64,000 nucleotides of DNA from Daphnia pulex (taxonomy: Eukaryota; Arthropoda; Branchiopoda; Diplostraca; Daphniidae), in NCBI RefSeq assembly GCF_021134715.1, contig NC_060021.1, forward strand, positions 2,046,001-2,110,000, in the 5' to 3' direction. Every line of letters starts with the position of its first letter. Position 1 is the stretch's first letter. Under the pieces are notes generated by a model, which saw only the letters and a program-made list of their open reading frames with translations, did no database searches and was not told the DNA's origin. Both the position numbers and the translations under genes were made by a program. Below, piece after piece: positions 59,941 to 64,000 of this stretch.

Positions 59941-62089
59941 GAGGTTCATATTTGAATGGAGGGTTTCCAATCATTTAGCTTTCAAATACATCAATACACC
60001 AGAAATAGTTCCGACCACTCGCCCCTGGAAATCTCGGAATCTATTTAATACACTGTCGAATCTAAATGTCTCGTAATACATTGTCACTCTTGTATCCGCT
60101 GATGACCTCAAAAACAAATTCCGGTGTACCAATTTATTCCTTTCACAGAATCAGGAAAGCGATATTTCAAGGTGAGCAGCGTATCGTTCCCGCTTAAACG
60201 CTACAAGGCAGCCATTTTGAGTCATTAGGTATGAAATCTATAGTGGGAAAAATGTTTCACGTGGACTCTAACGTCATTAAAAAAATTGGCCTTCAATTAA
60301 ACGACTGTAATATGAAAGTTTAAGCTTGAATCAGTCTACCGCTTTGATTATCGACAATTTTACTATCACGTTACAAATGACACGGTACTAAGTTATTCAG
60401 TTATAGTCGGCAAATGCGGGGCAAGAGTGGAGCAAGAAGCAAGTCGATGCCAAACGTCAATTAGGCTGAAATTGACACATTGTTTTTCCCGACTTCAATT
60501 GCCATTTCAAGATACGCGAAGTTCTCGTTCAGAAACCATCAGTTTAATGACACCCACTTTCGCAATGATTTTGTTGTAAAATATTTCTAACGAGAATTCA
60601 ATAAAAAGACGGGAAAATGCATTGCATTTGTTTCAATCGAAAAAGAATATTTGGAACTGTTTCAGATTGGCCTCATCGACTACTGTTCCAACGCAATGTG
60701 GAATCAGAGATTTTAGCATTTGCAATATATGATGGGAAACCCCGTAGTAAATGCAAAAATAAACATTTTATCGACGAAAAAAGATAAAAATTTCCTGAGC
60801 GACGTGGCAGATTGGCATCCTTCAAAGTAAAACTTGCAACAAGACACAGGTAACTAATCTGTTATGATTTCATGTAAAATCACCTACTTTGCATTTGTGA
60901 CAGGTGTCCTCACATCATGTTAATAAACCTCGTCCCCTAGGAAATTACAACAAAGAATTAATTGACAGTCGCGGCTGAAAAGAAAAGTATCTAAACAAAG
61001 AAGTAGGCTATGCATTTCCGTCTTATTATACGTAGAAACTGTTGGCACTCTCTGAACTTTTGACAATATTATAAAAAAATGTAGCCAGACGCCATTAACG
61101 AATGCCAACAATCAATGCAGACAATGTTTTTTTCCGTTGAACGACACGAGCAGCGGAAATCTCTCTATAGGGGGTGGTATTGTTCAAATGGTGGGGAAAT
61201 TTGTTCAAATTCGGGGATGGAATTGAACGTGTCACTGAACAGCAGAAACAACGTCATAGTTGGATGTGAGGATATTGAGGGGGAAAATTGATTTGCGTGT
61301 AACACTAGCAACGTCCCAGTCACTGCTGAAGTTGTTGACAACAACTCTTTTTTCCTTTATGTCGGCGTCATCATATCTACACTTGACAGCCTTGTGGATG
61401 GATGAGACGTAAAAAAAAAAGGTGAAAATAGGGATAATTCAACAAAAACAAAATTAACTACATTTAGAGGTCGCAATACAATATAAATAACAATATAGCA
61501 ATGAAAGCGAATTGTAAAATCAACCAAATTAATCGGAACGCTTTCACAAAGGGACAACTAGAACAACAACTATAGAAACAAAACGCAGGCTGACAAGTTA
61601 ATTTATGGTATTGATGGTCCAGTCAAAATTTTTCACAAGGATATTTTCAAAAAATCATTCCTCAATGACTGTGCAACTTTCTTTCCTCCGTTGGTTGTTA
61701 AGCATTTCGCAAAGTTAACACCAATCACAACCTCGTTTCAAATTAAACTCTTCTCTCCAGTTCAAATATTTAGAATAAAGTTCGAGATTCTGGCTGAATT
61801 TAACTAATTTTTGCCGAAAAGATCCGAGTAAAGTCGGTAAGTACTTGTCAAATTAAAGAAGTCACGGGGAATCATTTTCCAATGGAAAGATCTTTGACTG
61901 CGAATGGCAGACTCAAAATTTAAATAAATACAGTTATAAAAGAATAGATCGATACAGCCAATGAACAAGTCTTAAATGATTTTACAGTTCATTAGAACAT
62001 ACATGTAAAATCATTGACGTCATCGCGTCTCCAAAAAATATCCTGATTGAAGTCTGTGAATAATTACGTACATTGAATTACACACGCTG
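59941..62089. other. Spacer with a small receptor scrap
   Basis: Except for 60594-60715 I see only AT-rich sequence without genes or repeats. Confidence 0.4.
60594..60715 (+). pseudogene. Ionotropic receptor exon fragment
   Basis: KKTGKCIAFVSIEKEYLELF followed by QIGLIDYC resembles the exon 8-9 part of the neighbouring receptors (KTGKCIGQMAKEKFF, LQQAGLVNYW). It is short and isolated and marks a further lost copy. Confidence 0.45.
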
Positions 62090-64000
62090 TGATACTATTG
62101 TCTTGCTACCAACCAAGGCACTCTATATGCAGAAAATTCGATCAACTGTGTCGCAATTTCAACTTCACTTTAACGACATTTGCATTATCTCCACGTGACA
62201 GAAAGGCCATCCTAACGTGCGCCTTTTAGAGTTTATACATACAGTGGCCTTCCCGTTTCCACAACAAACAGTTGACATTGTTCACATATTAGGATAACAC
62301 TCGATTAATAGATTTGCATTTTCAACGTTCTCAGGTAGTTGCACTTCAGAGATCCTACGACAAAGATCAATCTCTACTATACGACTCGCAATGTCCTATT
62401 TACCTTTCTTACTGCTGTACACCTGGTTCGCTATTTACATTCACGGTTTCTCATCGACGCCCAATCCGCTCAACGGCCAACACCTCCGCGTCATCTGGGT
62501 TAAAGAAAAAAAAAATCATTCATCAGTTTTTCCACAACATTCAATAGATATAACAAAAAATATTTTTTGATGCAGACACTCTGGAGCGGAAACCCCAAAG
62601 GACTAATTGGACCACTCAAAGGAGCAGTGCTATTGGAATGCATGTCGAAACGTTTTAATTTCACGTAACTAATTCAAAGAAATTCATTTGATCAACTTCA
62701 AATATTTTTCATACTCCGACTAGGTACGAGATGGTCCGAGTGACGGACTACACGCTGGGGCCATTAGAAAACGGAAAAGGACTTTTTAATTATTTGCTGG
62801 ATCAAGTTAAGCGGGGTTAATTTTAAAAAAGAATTTTATTAAGAATTATGTGATCTATCACAGCGATGCGATTTGCTGGTCCACGATCTGGTACCAACAT
62901 TCCAGCGGAATAAAGTCGTCGATTTGACACTTCCCTGGGCTTACGACTCGTCCGCTTTCCTCATTCCCGTACCGGATGAAACGGCCAACATCACCGCCAT
63001 CATCAAACCGTTTCACTGGCAGGTGTGACGCATTAAATTGGTTTCTATTTTTTCGTACTCAGCAACATTTATTAATCGTTCATCAGCTATGGCTGGGACT
63101 TGGAATATCGATCGTTTTCGTCATCGCAGTTTTAAATTTAATCCAGCGCCACTTGGAATATCGATCCGCACTCGAAGCGTCATTAAGAACCACCGATAAC
63201 CAACCGACTGAAAAAATAATCACGAAAGGAAGAAGCGGAAAACAATATCTCTACGTATTCGGGAATTTACTTTCACAAGGTTTTTATAATATCGCTATTT
63301 TTGTTTTTATAGAGAGGTCACAGAACTTTTTGAAATAGGTGGAGCTTGTCCATCGAAAAGATTACCCTATCGACTAGTTGCTGGCGTCTGGATTCTAGCC
63401 GCCTTCTTTTTCGTCCAAGCATATACGTCGATCCTATTCACTTACGTCGTGACGCCAATCTATTTTCCGCTAATTAACTCGGTCTACGACATAATTAACA
63501 GCAACGACATTAATTTATACGTCAGAGAATCCGGTTACACAAATACCCTTCTACAGGCATGTTATAACCGAAATTGAAACCATACCTACAATAATTTCTC
63601 AATTATAACCCGACACAGACAGCTAATGAGACGGGACTATATTTGACATTACGAAAAAGACTGGACTCGTTGCCAAATTCTCGATGCACGTTGCCGTCTG
63701 AATGCATTCAATCTGTCAAACCAGGACTGAGAAACGTCTTCGCTGAGGTAAAAATGTTTGGTTTGTAAAACGGAATGTTAGCATTTTCTATTCGTCATTT
63801 AAACTATAAGGCAAATAATTACCTGAAGGACGAAATTCGAAAACATTTTATAAAGACAGGGAAATGCATTTGGCAAATGACAACAGAAACATTCGGCGGC
63901 ATCATGGTAACGTTCGGCCTACCGAAAAACAATCCCTACACGTCAACTCTAAGCCAAGGGTAAGCAAGAACAACTTGAAGTAATTTTTATTTTCATAAAT
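62090..64000 (+). repeat. Tandem gene duplication unit, receptor copy 3
   Basis: This unit corresponds to 57620-59940 and runs off the right edge. Confidence 0.8.
62391..63959 (+). CDS. Ionotropic receptor (IR) gene 3, intact but cut by the window edge
   Basis: Exons 62391-62498, 62576-62664, 62724-62805, 62864-63022, 63087-63279, 63339-63556, 63619-63747 and 63811-63959 join in phase to 375 codons with no stop. The final M4 exon lies beyond the window. Order: signal peptide (MSYLPFLLLYTWFAIYIHGF), S1 (GLIGPLKGAVLLECMSKRFN to VVDLTLPWAYD-like text), M1 (LWLGLGISIVFVIAVLNLIQ), pore (YLYVFGNLLSQGGACPSKRL), M3 (ILAAFFFVQAYTSILFTYVV), S2 (NETGLYLTLRKRLDSLPNSR; SVKPGLRNVFAE). The canonical ligand-binding arginine of S1 is not obvious, as in many divergent IRs, so glutamate is unlikely to be the ligand. 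The donor after exon 6 is CAG|GCATGT (GC type), where copy 2 has GT. This looks like a functional chemoreceptor or salt/humidity-type channel subunit. Confidence 0.88.

Noticed and set aside
62980..63338. 120-codon plus-strand frame read as one exon
   Set aside because: It reads through the intron between exons 4 and 5 of the receptor and past the exon 5 donor; comparison with copy 2 fixes the splice sites.

Overview
The window is animal nuclear DNA, most likely from a branchiopod crustacean such as Daphnia. The evidence is short GT-AG introns of about 55-90 bp in housekeeping genes, RGG-rich ribosomal protein S2, arthropod-type ionotropic receptors, a CYP4-type P450, C1q-domain and cuticle-protein fragments, and ankyrin units in a long 37-residue form. 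The assignment rests on remembered family resemblance, not on a search.

Layout. 1-4478: a Ty1/copia LTR retrotransposon on the minus strand, open from gag to RNase H and cut by the left window edge; its gag reads through only if two spliceosomal introns are removed. 4479-13320: AT-rich DNA with a near-perfect 761-bp tandem duplication, a MULE-like transposase scrap, a non-autonomous DNA element with terminal repeats and TTTCGGCCC subterminal motifs, and a small inverted repeat. 13325-14612: an intact RpS2 gene on the plus strand. 14625-26200: a corridor of minus-strand gene debris that keeps introns: two CYP4 pieces, a middle piece of xanthine dehydrogenase, a WDHD1/AND-1 pseudogene, and an Hsp90 pseudogene interrupted by a 3-kb piece of the IP3 receptor gene. 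26200-29500: a diverged 205-bp repeat, a minisatellite plus palindrome, and a C1q-domain fragment. 29566-40300: low-complexity, homopolymer-rich DNA that looks like the start and long introns of one plus-strand gene, of which two small exons are visible. 40303-45877: a tRNA-like head, the C-terminal half of xanthine dehydrogenase, and an intact eight-exon 4-coumarate:CoA-ligase-like gene (minus). 47779-54350: an ankyrin gene tail, an intronless gene for a coiled-coil plus KH-domain protein, an ankyrin pseudogene and a cuticle-protein pseudogene. 55979-56059: tRNA-Leu(AAG). 56315-64000: a tandem array of ionotropic receptor genes at successive stages of decay; the last copy is intact as far as the right edge.

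Three genes are intact and complete: RpS2, the 4CL-like synthetase and the KH/coiled-coil gene. tRNA-Leu and, as far as visible, the last ionotropic receptor and the copia element also look functional. Most other coding similarity is truncated or carries stops and frameshifts. The pseudogenes retain intron positions, so they arose by DNA-level duplication and not by retroposition. The best candidates for something undescribed are the KH/coiled-coil orphan at 50102-51973, the copia element with gag introns, and the IP3-receptor segment inserted in Hsp90 between two GGAC copies.
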